Of a DNA stretch of 64,000 nucleotides, positions 22,799-33,624 are shown in pieces; the first letter of the stretch is position 1; every line of letters begins with the position of its first letter. The translations under genes were made by a program, and so were the position numbers. Below the pieces are notes generated by a model that saw nothing but the letters and a program-made list of their open reading frames with translations, had not been told where the DNA came from and did not search any database. The stretch lies in assembly GCA_002104905.1 (NCBI GenBank), contig MCFE01000271.1, positions 1-64,000 of the forward strand, written 5' to 3'. The DNA comes from Basidiobolus meristosporus CBS 931.73 (taxonomy: Eukaryota > Basidiobolomycota > Basidiobolomycetes > Basidiobolales > Basidiobolaceae).

Positions 22799-23860
22799 AT
22801 GCATATCCCTCGTCCTTATAAAGACTTGATGCCCATTCAGGTGCCTGCACTCCATATGCCGCTGACAACTTCAGGGAAATTAAACTTCCTCAAATACACA
22901 GTTGAAGGAGTAATACTCGGTGCTTCGACAATACCATTCTTTACCTGGGGTACATTACATTGGGCTCTAAAACTTCTCATTGGATTATTGGTGGTCGGAA
23001 TTTTATTGTTTACTCCTAAAGCGCGACGTGTAGTCTATCCAGCCCTCCCCGTTCTGGCATGGTTGGTTCTTTTCACGAGTTGCGGTGAAATCCCAACTGC
23101 ACTCCGACCGGAAATAAACGTCACAATCCTCCCCCGTCTGGAGGCGGCAATCTTTGGAAGAAATCTTTCGGACGAGCTAGCTAGCAACACCTCTCCAGCC
23201 AAAGATATACTAGCGTGGATTCCCTACGGGATTCTACATTTTATCAACGGGATAATAGCCATCCCAATAATATATTATTCTGGATCCAAGGGAACGCTTC
23301 ATCGATTTGTCCGTGCATATGGTTATATGAACCTTGCTGGAGTCATCACACAGATCGCCTTCCCTACCTCCTCACCCTGGTATCTTTATTTCTTTGGGAC
23401 ACAGCCTGCAAATTATGCGATGCCTGGAAACCCGGGTGGGTTGATCCGTGTGGACAGCATTTTACATATCAATTTATATAGCAGCACGTTCAGCAATTCA
23501 CCTTTGGTGTTTGGTGCCTGGCCTAGCTTGCATAGCGGTAGCGCGATTCTTATCAACCTTTTCATCGCCCGTATCAACCCTTGGTTGATTCCTCTGAATG
23601 TAGGCTATGTGGTTTGGATCTGGTGGGCGTGTCTGTACCTCCGTCACCACTATCTCGTCGACCTGATCGGAGGCCTGATGTTCGCTGCTGTTGCATTTAT
23701 ATGGGCATATCATGACCAACTTCTCCCTGACAACAACCACGGGAAACAGTATCAATCTCTTCCGAATAGTATACTGGGATTGGAGCACGATTTGAATGAT
23801 AGATATCCTGTTTATTGTACGAAGGAGGAAAAGCCCCTTATGGTGGTGATACGCACCTAA
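22799..23860 (+). CDS. AUR1: Inositol phosphorylceramide synthase catalytic subunit
   Basis: Transfers phosphoinositol from phosphatidylinositol to phytoceramide in the Golgi, the committed step of fungal complex sphingolipid synthesis and the target of aureobasidin A. The protein is multi-pass and about 353 residues long. Conserved text includes LLFTPKARRVVYPALPVL, DILAWIPYGILHF and SPWYLYFFGTQPANYAMPG. The catalytic triad of the PAP2-like fold is present: His245 in WPSLHSGS, and His284 and Asp288 in LRHHYLVDLIGG. The frame is open back to an ATG at 22625, but those 58 residues are unlike the family and span a TATA box, so I start at 22799. No intron is needed. Yeast Aur1 is about 400 residues; the shortfall is at the variable C-terminus. 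Confidence 0.92.
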   Translation: MHIPRPYKDLMPIQVPALHMPLTTSGKLNFLKYTVEGVILGASTIPFFTWGTLHWALKLLIGLLVVGILLFTPKARRVVYPALPVLAWLVLFTSCGEIPTALRPEINVTILPRLEAAIFGRNLSDELASNTSPAKDILAWIPYGILHFINGIIAIPIIYYSGSKGTLHRFVRAYGYMNLAGVITQIAFPTSSPWYLYFFGTQPANYAMPGNPGGLIRVDSILHINLYSSTFSNSPLVFGAWPSLHSGSAILINLFIARINPWLIPLNVGYVVWIWWACLYLRHHYLVDLIGGLMFAAVAFIWAYHDQLLPDNNHGKQYQSLPNSILGLEHDLNDRYPVYCTKEEKPLMVVIRT

Positions 23861-26055
23861 ATTTGGGCCGTTCTACGTCCATTGCATATGTACGTAACAG
23901 GGTTAGCATCTCTTGTAAATTCCATTCGATCATTATTTTTGTAGTGTCTAATATTTCGGTAATACGAGCATTTAATTCACATTGAACTCTGACATCGTTC
24001 TGTATATGTCACTTCCATATACTGTACAACAAACCTCTATGGTAATTCTATAAATAATAAAATCCCCTTCTAGCTATGGCTTCACCGATTTAGAAAAGTT
24101 TCAACGCGCACATCATAAAAACCTGTGGAGAATGCCTCTTCATCTAGCCTCACGCAGCTGTGATCATCACTGTTGATGCAATGCCCTTCGCCAAGACTTA
24201 TGCACATAGATCAAATCTGTCTATAATGCCCACCACGATATCAAACCATCTACCCATAGATTACAATCAGTAAATGTCGATGTCCACCAGGCACCATATG
24301 CCCTGATATGAATAGATGATATGTTGGTTGGTTCAATCCATGACTCACTTGAATCAATTATCCATCTTAACCGAATGGATGCCCAATAACTAGTCTTTTC
24401 CTAGCTACTGTTTCTTACAAATCACTGGCACTTTGACACTCATGGTTTCTGAATCGATAATGCTGGAATGGCGCTGACTGATAAACCGGGACCAACTCTT
24501 GGCTCTATTGGCGGATGTATTTGGTGCCAATGGCCATGCATCTTGGGGGAAAATCACCGTCACGTCACGCTTGGATAGCAGTACCCTGGCCATCGAAGTC
24601 ACATGACATTAGGCAGAGTCTCCTCTGTTAGGCCAAGTGTCATATGCAGGAACTCGGTACAAACTGGCTTATTTTAGTTTACTGAGTCTACTTTATGCTT
24701 GGCATTACCATCACATTATACCCCAGAAAGCTTAATTAATCACGACTACCTTGCGGGATTCTTAAGCCATTGGCCAAGCAATCTAGATGATTTCGGATCA
24801 TGAACACTGAGAAAATAAATCCACTGTTAATGGCAAACCCTTCTGTACATTTGTCAAGCCAAGGGATTGTTCACATGATATCTATTGTTAGATTATTGGA
24901 GTTTTAGGGGAAGGAGCCGGTCACACGTTACATATTAAATATAGAAAGTCAGGCATCCGCTATTCGTTTACCACTCGGAAAATATACACCTTTCTGCTGC
25001 TGTATGAAATTAACATGGCAACATCAACCCATATATTGATGCATCGACAGTCCACGACTTTCTGCAATATCGTAGAAATCGTAGAAGGATTTCGAGTCGG
25101 ATATGAATAATTCATCAGCTACGCTTATCTGGGATTCTGAGAAACGCTCCAGTGTGCTATCGAAACAATAATCGATTTAGGCCAGGTGGAAAATAATATG
25201 TATAAATTCTTCAATGAAGAGTGACTCATGAATGAGTATATGCTCTTCGGATGTTAAAGCAAACCAATGTTGTGCTTCTAGCCCAGTCTTCAGCTTCAGT
25301 AAGATCATACACTTTACACCGCACAATTTCCTTTGCGCGGCACCTTTCAAACCTGATAATTGCAGTATGTTGCGGAGAGCCTGAATGGGTGCACCAACAT
25401 TTAGTAGACAATTTGCTGTTTGCTATTTTGCCAAACACTCCGGAATCTGATCCCTAGAATATTGATGACAATGAATCAAAACCAATCCAGTGAACAATCA
25501 CTGATTTGGCTATAATCCAACATCTCGTGGAGGGCCAAAAAAACTGCCAGTGGAACTGCCTTTTCCAATCGTGAGTGTTGTATATCAGCACATATTAGAT
25601 CACAGGGTACATTGCAGTAAGACTATATATCAACGTAAATCAAAAAATTTAACAACTCTTGCCTATTTTATGGAAGAGCTCAGGATTGGAATAGAGGCGG
25701 ATCACATGACTTGCACAGATTTCATAGAATATTGATTGATGATCAGTGTGTCGTTTGATTTTTAATCACGAAATCCTAGTGTAGTCAATAAAAAATCATT
25801 GAACTCATTATGCTATGTCCAACTCATTTTCAGAGTGGATATGTAATCGAACCGTAAAGAGCCTGTCGATAATGGCAAATCACAGGAAACGAGTTCATAT
25901 CACGTGAAACATCCTCGGTTCTCTGTTACCGCAGAGATTCGAAACATTACAAAGCAACGGATCTCCAGAAAAAAAGGGATTTTGTTATATATTGCCCATA
26001 TTGCCTTCTTTTATCTCGGATTCGGCTTATCAAGTAAAGAGTTCGACCGCTCAAA
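23861..26055. other. Intergenic region (2.2 kb), no gene seen
   Basis: AT-rich. Short open frames at 24.4, 25.2 and 25.5 kb lack motifs. TTATATATT near 25983 may be the TATA element of the following NAR1 gene. Confidence 0.5.
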
Positions 26056-28300
26056 ATGGCATTCTCAGGTGGACTGGTTTTAACAGATCTCAACGACTTC
26101 ATTTCTCCCTCACAAGCCTGCGTCAAGCCTGTGGAGGTTAAAAAAACTGCAGAAAGTAATTCGTCTGGGGTAATGGCCGTTTTTGCATCTCTACAACGAA
26201 TCGACGAAGCTAACCATTCATTTGTTGGCGCCCACTCCAGACCATAAAGATAGATAATAGCGGCGGTTATTATGAGGTTGGAGTTGAAGGCGAGGAAACG
26301 AAATTGGAGGCAGCTTCGATTACCCTGAATGATTGCCTAGCCTGCAGGCAAGTTTTGCAGAGAACGCCTCTTTAACTCCGCCGTTATTAATCCCATTTAT
26401 AGCGGCTGTATTACGTCGGCCGAAAGTATCCTAGTTTCAATGCAATCTCAAGAGGAATTATTCAACGTACTAAAAGCCAACAAAGCTGCTCTAGAGGTAT
26501 ACAATAAGACTGCATATAGCATGTAATATATGGAAATTGAATGCAGTCGACTAAATCGATTTTCCAGAGTGGAGCACCTCAGAATGTGCGTACGGTCATT
26601 ATTTCCATATCCCCTCAATCACGGGCATCGATAGCTGCAAAGTATAATTTGACCCCACTACAGGTATGTATATTTGTATAGGCTGCTGACACTTGTAAAA
26701 ACCATCTCGTACTTACCTCTATAAAATCCAGGTTGCCAAACGTCTGACATGGTTCTTCAAGAACCTTGGTGTCCACCAAGTCTTTGATACATCATTCTCT
26801 CGGGACTTTTCCTTGGTGGAAAGTGCTAGAGAGTTTGTTGGAAAGTACAAAAAGTGGCAATCCCAAAACCCTACTCCCATAGTTGAGGAGACTGTCAATG
26901 CTCCAAAGAGAATGCGCCGTGCTCCTCCAAAAGCGTCAGATATTTCGGCGGACTCTGCTATGCCTATGCTAGCATCGGCTTGCCCAGGTTTGATCTCTAC
27001 TCAAGTATCTAGAGTGTCCATCAGTTTGAGATTAACCCTGTTAAATAGGCTGGATTTGTTATGCGGAAAAAACCCATGGCTACCTTCTTCCTCATATTAG
27101 CACTACTAAATCCCCCCAACAAATAATGGGGAGCTTGGTAAAAGATTTCCATGGGAAGAGACTCGGTTTGAAGTAAAGAGCTTTCATACGCCACATCATT
27201 CAGGTACACCACATACTTACTATAGTTGCTTTTAGCCCTGACCAGATATACCATGTTTGTGTTATGCCGTGCTACGACAAAAAGCTAGAAGCATCCCGTC
27301 AAGATTTTTACAATGATGTTTACAAGACAAGAGAGGTTGACTGCGTTATCACCACCGGTAAGCTTTGGTTTTTTGGTTCTACATGCTATGGAGATTAACT
27401 CTGCTGATAGGTGAGGTTGAGATGATGTTCCAAGAGCAGAATACCACAATTAGCGAATTTGGAGAAGCAGATCTGGACGCACCGTAAGTGCACATGCGTC
27501 TCCGTCTTTCCACTCCTTTACTGATCCAAATTAAGATATACCAAGGCCGTCATGGATCCCAATTGTAATTCCGAGACATTGCTTGGTTCTTCAGGATCAT
27601 CATCAGGAGGTTATTTGGAGTATATTTTCAAATATGCGGCTAGGGAACTGTTTGGTTTGGATATTGGGAACGTGAATGACTCCCCTCACGTCACAGTCAA
27701 GACTCTACGTACCGCCGATTTTTACGAAGTTTGCCTTATGGTTAGAATGCGTAGTGGAGTCGGTTTTGAATGCTCTAGAATTAAGGGGTTTTCGCGAATT
27801 TTTTAGGATGGCCAGAAAGAATTGCTTAAATTTGCCGGGGCATACGGTTTTCGAAATATTCAGAACTTGGTTCGCAAAGTTAAATTGGGCAGAAGCCCCT
27901 ACCATTTCGTCGAAGTGATGGCATGCCCTTCAGGTAAATACAATGATCTTCAAATAATCATCGAATTAGTCAATTCAACACATTATTCGTCAGGCTGCAT
28001 CAACGGAGGAGGTCAACTTAAGCACCCAAGCGAAGTCAACCTAAAGGAATGGCTCACGAAGGTGGACGAAATATACAAGTCAGTGGATGGATTGCTACCG
28101 GAGCAAAACGAAACCGTCATCAAGCTTTATAGGTATTTTGCACTCTACTAGCCTTGTATCATTGAATTTACTAATCAATCTGCATGAAATATAGTGAATG
28201 GCTAGGTGGATTAGATTCAGAGATTGCTCAAAAGGTCTTGCACACGCAATACCACGCCGTGGAGGCAAATTTGCAGAATCCATTGGCGGTGAAGTGGTAG
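26056..28300 (+). CDS. NAR1: Cytosolic iron-sulfur assembly factor Nar1 (Fe-only hydrogenase-like)
   Basis: Twelve exons: 26056-26169, 26241-26347, 26403-26496, 26568-26663, 26732-26987, 27049-27172, 27236-27357, 27411-27483, 27536-27740, 27807-27933, 27994-28132, 28195-28300. The joined frame is 520 residues. Nar1 passes Fe-S clusters from the Nbp35-Cfd1 scaffold to the CIA targeting complex in the cytosol. The N-terminal cluster ligands are Cys22 (QACVKP) and Cys70, Cys73 and Cys76 (CLACSGC); the H-cluster-like ligands include [13 protein letters not shown] and the C-terminal [12 protein letters not shown]. Several motifs appear only after splicing, which confirms the exon joins. The protein ends in Trp, as Nar1 proteins do. 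Introns are 53-71 nt; intron 2 uses a GC donor. Confidence 0.95.
26348..26402 (+). other. NAR1: GC-AG intron 2 of NAR1
   Basis: Donor AG|GCAAGT and acceptor TTATAG. Splicing here makes the AG+C serine codon in CLACSGC, the conserved cluster motif. No GT donor nearby keeps the frame. Confidence 0.85.
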
Positions 28301-28620
28301 CCGTCCAAGCAATGCTAGCTCGACAGTACTAGATGCGATTCCGACTATTCCAAAAACCATCATATTTGTACAAATAATCATCGATATTACAGTTTATTTG
28401 TTTTTGGACGGGTATTTAATCCCTACAAAACTGCTGCACTCAGCAGCGTACGCAGGAAGTACTTGGACAAGTAAATAAATCGGAATCTCCTTCAGATTTC
28501 AATCAAAATCACTTAACGGTTTATTGAGTGTCGGCAGAGAGACTCGGATAAATGAGCACATATACATTTGGATCATACTAGGCTAGATGAATCAACACAG
28601 GAATGAATGGAGTGTTGCGG
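28301..28620. other. Short tail-to-tail intergenic region
   Basis: 320 bp between the convergent NAR1 and tRNA-binding protein genes; 3' untranslated sequence only, nothing else seen. Confidence 0.5.
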
Positions 28621-29720
28621 TCAAGAGATGGTTCCCTTGACGATGGATTTCACGGTTACGAGACCATGTTTCGTCTTGAATGGAGAATTTTTATACATGC
28701 AGATGCGATTTTCATCGGTCCAGAAATGGGGCGCCACCTTCTCGAAGATCTTCTTCTTTGGATTTAGTATGCGGTCTGCTTCACCAGGGAAACCATCGAA
28801 GAAAATTCTATCTCCAGGCATCGAGCCTTGGGGCGGCTCCAAAAGTTCGACCTTTCCGTCTTTAGAAGCGCACAGCAACATGCCATGGGATATGATTCCA
28901 CGAAGCTTGGATGGCTTCATATTGCGAACCACCACTACATCACGGCCCTTGGAGCAGCCATTAGCATGTGTGAACTAGAAATGAATGGAGTCATCGACTT
29001 ACAATTAGCTCCTCTTGGGGGATGTATCTGACCAGGCCGCTGACAATAATGCGAGGATCTGGGGAGTCACCGACATCAACTAAACCAAATATTCGACTGT
29101 CAGTCACGTCGATAGACTATCCAAAGTCGATACGTACCTCGTTCAATATACAAATATTCAGCAGAAGGGTGGCGCTCAGCCTCTACTATCTTGCCTACAC
29201 ATAAATCTAGTCTGTGAATGTGCTCCTCCTCCTCTTGATTCTCTGGGGGGATCTCACTAGCGCCGCCGGCATCTTTTGTGCCAGGGGTGTTCGAGCTGGT
29301 GGAAAAGGGCGCGGCGAACATGTCGTGGGCGTAAGGTGGAGTGGTTTGGTCTAAAATAAGAGGTCATTATCCACGTTCTGTAGCAACCGAAACCCACCAG
29401 CAAAACATACCATTACGGCGTAAGTGGGAGTTGAAAAGCATTTGTTGAACCAGGCAGTTGGAGGTGAGGTCCAAACCAGAGGCCGAGGTGGACTTGAAAT
29501 TGACAGCCTGGCGAGTATCGGAAACGATAGGGTTCAACCTGTAGGAGTTGCTTATGCTGGCTGAGCTCAAGTCGTCCCATTCGTCATCCTCAGTTTGATA
29601 AGCAAGCGCTGCAGCCGAGTAGAATCTCCCATTCAGCTTGCTTATTCCCCGGGCAGGCGGATAGCGAAGTGCCGATAAAGGTAATTTGGGCAGCTTTGAC
29701 AAGATTCCAAAAGTTCCCAT
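28621..29720 (-). CDS. EMAPII/Arc1-type tRNA-binding protein with presequence-like N-terminus
   Basis: Four exons: 29720-29411, 29350-29138, 29079-29003 and 28947-28621 (introns 60, 58 and 55 nt), 308 residues. The C-terminal half is a tRNA-binding OB fold followed by the EMAPII-like extension: LDLCVGKIVEAERHPSAEY, DPRIIVSGLVRYIP, NMKPSKLRGIISHGMLLCAS, KVELLEPP and FWTDENRICMYK. Yeast Arc1 and animal AIMP1 use this module to hold tRNA for aminoacyl-tRNA synthetases. The first 43 residues contain several Arg and Lys and no acidic residue (MGTFGILSKLPKLPLSALRY), as in mitochondrial presequences. There is no Arc1-like GST domain in the remaining N-terminal part. Cofactor function is well supported; mitochondrial location is inference. 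Confidence 0.88.
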
Positions 29721-30109
29721 TCTATCTCCTTATACTTCCAAGCAAATGGTAGCAAATTCAAAATGGCCTCACAACCCAAGCAACAGAAGCTGGAGAAGGC
29801 GGAATTGTGAATAATTTTTTGTAGGAATGGAGGAAAAAAATCTCTCGATCAACAAAAAATGGTCATCGAACAGTTAATCCTCGATGGACATCTCTATTGA
29901 ATAGAATATTTATTAAGACCCCAAAGATATCTTTCCTTTTTCGGGAAGGCTGGATGGCTTTTACGATTTTCATTGGAATGTTCCAACGGCGTTATTTCAT
30001 GCGATTTAAGCCTAAATAATACAGTAAGATTGTAGTAGAACATATTAACAGCGGGGTCGAATAGAGTTTGTTGGCTCAATACACGAATCCTAGGCAAATG
30101 GGGAGAAGA
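29721..30109. other. Intergenic region (0.39 kb)
   Basis: Upstream region of the tRNA-binding protein gene and 3' end of the sphingomyelinase gene; no gene seen. Confidence 0.5.
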
Positions 30110-32664
30110 TCAATGGCACATCGCACGAGGGACGGAGTCGTCATGGTCTTTGCCGATCAACTCTACGATTGATCGATAGACAACGGATTCAATACCATCG
30201 ACTTCGACATCAATGTCGTCCTCCGATATCTCCATATCCGACGAGTTCACAAATCCGTTGCGATAGGTAACCCTCAAGCGGATAGTGTCAGCTCGAGTCT
30301 CGTGGCTCTGGCATTTTTTGGATCCACGGAGGCCGCACAAAATTTTCTGTCGGCATTTCCCATTGAGAGAGCAAGGCTCTACGCGATGACGGGAATCGGC
30401 AAGCGGGAGAAACCGACGTGACTTGTACTGGAAAAACTGATCGAAAAGTTGCGAATTGACCTCGAATCGATCAACTAGTCCTGTAAGCGGTTGAAGGTTT
30501 CAATTAATACGGGTTCTCGGCATGGGGTGTTTACACATGGATTACCGCTCCAGCTGCTGGGGCTTAGATCCTTCAAACCGTAGGCTTCCTTGGCTGAATA
30601 CACCAGCTGCCAATCCGGTGTTTTTTGCTCGTTCACCTTAACAAGATCCAAAGCGTAGGTGAAGTGGTTTAGGACCTGCTTGGTGTTCTTGTCTACCTCG
30701 TATACTCGGAAGCTGGGGTTCACGTCCTCATATGGGGTAACGGAAGGTCCTATATAAGCAACGTTGATGGGGTTGTTTGGCATAATGGTGGAGTTGCCGT
30801 ATTCGTAGAAGAGCTGGAATTCGTCATAGTGAGTGTGGCCGTAAAATTGGCCCGCTATGGTATCGTGATAGCGAGTCACGATTCTCAAGAACTCTCGTCG
30901 GAACCAGTCTAAACCGTCAATATAGTCCAATGGTGACATATGCTAGGGATATTTCGTATCAATGCTATATCAAGGTGGTGGTGTAGCACTGCCCACTTAC
31001 CCCAATAATAAAGACTTTTTCACCAATATTCTCCGACTCCTGAAGCTCATTAATTAACCACTGAAACATATTGTCTGGATCCGTTTCGTTACGACGGACG
31101 TGCAACCACCAATTGAATCGGTACCCCAGATTGGAGTTAATAGAGATAATCTTTAGATTTTCCTGAGGACGATCGACCGAGTAAAACCCTGCCTTCCTCA
31201 ACTCGCCCAAGCTTTTGTCGGAAAGCCAAGAATCCCACTGCTCAGCAAGCTGTTGAATTTTGTTAGTGGCATTATTTTCAGGGTGGTTATGCTGTGCACA
31301 CCAACCGAATTGTACAGCCATTCGATGCTATTGAAACTCATCGAGCTTGTGGGGAATGAGTTAATGGGCGCAGATTCGTGGTTGCCTACGACATGTATTA
31401 GCATTGTACACACAATGGTGTGGGAAGATTAATGTTACCGATGCTGAAATAGGCGCTGATGTTCATCTTGTCAAATGCTTGCTTCATATCCATGAGTGTA
31501 GTCTTTTCTACCTCCAGAACTGACTCCTGTGTCTCTGCCCAGATATCTACAATCGAACATTAAATTGAAGGACCAGTGCTTCGCCAAAGAGTGGCACTTA
31601 CCGTGAGGTGGCAGGTCTCTAGTAAGGTGGTTAATCGTTAGCCTGGTTATACACCGTAGACAACCAAGTGAAGCTTACCCAGTCATAACCACAAAGTCGA
31701 GCTTAGGCGCTACCTGAGGAATGGTCTCTAGCATACTGTCAATGACAAGCCGAGTGGCATCTAACAATCAAAAGTCAAGTTATTATGGATGCCTATGGAA
31801 TCAAGAGGCGTCTTTTTCCTTTACCGCAGTTGTAATCTCCCCACATGCCTGCTGGCCTCTTGGCATCAGTACCATAGTTGTGAGGGGATCGGCAGCAGAG
31901 CGGCTCTCCGCAATCCGCCTCAAATCCTTCCTATCAACGAGTCAATTTGAGTGCAAAGCTAGATGAAAAAGGTGTAACATGCCTGATAATCAGGATCAAA
32001 ATGCCAGTCGCTTAGGTGTAATATGTATAGCTTTTCTCCCTCTGGGTCAATAGGTTGGGGTGGCGAAGGGCTACGAGTACGTGGTGGTAGAGGTGATTCC
32101 AGCAAAGGTCGCTCAAAGGCTGGGCAGAACTTCAATTGACCGCACAGTATCTCTTCATCAAACATAGTATTGGCCGCAACAGTCAATGCCCAAGGGCCAA
32201 ATTGGCCGATCACCTCTTTACACTGTATAAAGTGAACGGTTTTAGAAGGTGCACACTTTTAAACAGGTGGAGTATGAGGACTAACGATGTACGGAGTCTG
32301 GACTTTAAAGAGAATACAAAGTTCGGTTACGGAAGCTAACACTGCTTTCATAGACATTTTCTTAAGTATAGCACCCTTCGCCGCTCTTGCAATGGCTTGG
32401 CAGGCACGGCAAGTTAACGTTGTACCATTCTAAAATGAACAGGATTGGAACATGCAATGCGGAACGCGTCAAATCGCAACAACCTACTTGAATGCCTACT
32501 TCGAACGGATCATTGAAGCCCAAGGAATTTGTGAATTTAAATTCGAACTGATTTGCGAGAGGAAATCCAGGTTCAGGGCCGAAATACTGTTGTTTAGGAT
32601 TCTGTCTAGCGGCTACTGTGTTACATGCAACAAGCGCACAAACAGAGAAGAGCTTTATAAGCAT
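30110..32664 (-). CDS. Secreted acid sphingomyelinase-like phosphodiesterase (saposin plus metallophosphoesterase)
   Basis: Eleven exons: 32664-32488, 32429-32286, 32222-31983, 31930-31825, 31760-31679, 31618-31602, 31546-31439, 31385-31306, 31249-31001, 30942-30546, 30480-30110; 656 residues. A signal peptide (MLIKLFSVCALVACNTVAA) leads. A saposin-B-type domain follows at about 66-145 (CRAC, ELCILFKVQ, CKEVIGQFGPWA, ILCGQLKFC). The metallophosphoesterase domain carries the metal-binding series LSDWHFD (Asp179, His181), VVMTGDLPPH, IGNHES, IIGHMSP and FYGHTHYDEF. The C-terminal part (SPSSWSGLVDRF, RVEPCSLNGKC) matches acid sphingomyelinases. The family cleaves sphingomyelin or related phosphodiesters in acidic or secreted compartments; the natural fungal substrate is unclear. 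Exon 6 is only 17 nt and intron 3 has a GC donor. The last intron (30545-30481) removes a misleading stop at 30475. Confidence 0.9.
31602..31618 (-). other. 17-nt microexon in the sphingomyelinase-like gene
   Basis: Flanked by a CTAG acceptor and a GTAAGT donor. It supplies Asp-Leu-Pro-Pro-His plus the split codons on each side, completing the conserved MTGDLPPHD block. Confidence 0.8.
31931..31982 (-). other. GC-AG intron 3 of the sphingomyelinase-like gene
   Basis: Donor CAG|GCATGT, acceptor GATAG, 52 nt. It yields FDPDYQEGFEADCG across the junction, as in the family. The only nearby GT, 4 bases further on, would create a stop. Confidence 0.75.
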
Positions 32665-33578
32665 GATAGACTACTATAGGAAAACTTAACGAGAGCCTCA
32701 GCAATTAATTCTCAAGACGAGTCAACCTAGGCAAGAGGAATAATGTCCCAAGTTCCAATGGGCAATGAAGATATATTGGAAAGCCTTCCCTTTTCAGCAC
32801 TCCTTGGTCCAATTCAGAATCAGTTTATATATTAGTCTGGTTTCGCTGCTACACATCATCATTACCTTATGAATTCCGATCGCAGTCCTATGTACGCAGT
32901 GAGGAATCAATTTGATGGCACGCTTACGAATGCCAGTATATACTCACAGTGCAAACACGTGAGCCAGGAGTTGAGCCTCATGACGTTTGATGGACAATCC
33001 GATTTGGTGTCCGATGACCAACGTCGTGACAAACGTCAATGAATTTGGGCTGTGGATTCCAGCATGTAGGAAGATGGATTCCATGAAAACAGTGGGGTCT
33101 GCATCCCTTTAGGGACGAGTGGTGAGCCAGAATCACGATGCCTGCACTTGGCATTGATTGGTCCTTGCAGCAATCTACTTCGGCATCAGTCAATCAGGAT
33201 GCAGAGTGACGTGACTATTTCCAGCGCTCAGTTGCTTTGCTGTCAGGCCCAACAGGTAACATGCCATCTGGTGATTTGTGCCATATGCAGGTTGAAAAAA
33301 GAGAATCTGGGATGAATCGAATTTCGATGATTGCTGGTTTTTTCAGGTACCAAAGATCTCACACGCACAATGGATTTTTTGTTCTGTGCATTCCTCCCAA
33401 AATGGCACTGGTAATTCTTAAACTCTAAAAAGTTTGCTTCAAGATGTAGATATCAGTCATTTTCACCGAGATCCAACAATAGCAGTTCTTGCTATTGGCT
33501 TGACCAACGTTTGCTTGGGTTCCACCAATGGATGTGGATCCAAATTTTCGCGTGGGAATAGTCATGTCATTTCTGTCT
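32665..33578. other. Divergent intergenic region (0.9 kb)
   Basis: Lies between the divergently transcribed sphingomyelinase-like and asparaginase genes, so it holds both promoters. No conserved open frame. Confidence 0.5.
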
Positions 33579-33584
33579 TATAAA
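33579..33584 (+). promoter_or_regulatory. TATA box of the asparaginase gene
   Basis: TATAAA 41 bp before the ATG at 33625. Confidence 0.55.
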
Positions 33585-33624
33585 TTCCTGTTTCCATATC
33601 ACATCAGCACTATTCATAATCAAT

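Noticed and set aside
30475..30545. Sphingomyelinase-like protein ending at the stop at 30475
   Set aside because: The preceding 65 bases start GTAATC and end TTACAG; removing them joins SPSSWSG to LVDRFEVN, the conserved C-terminal sequence of the family.
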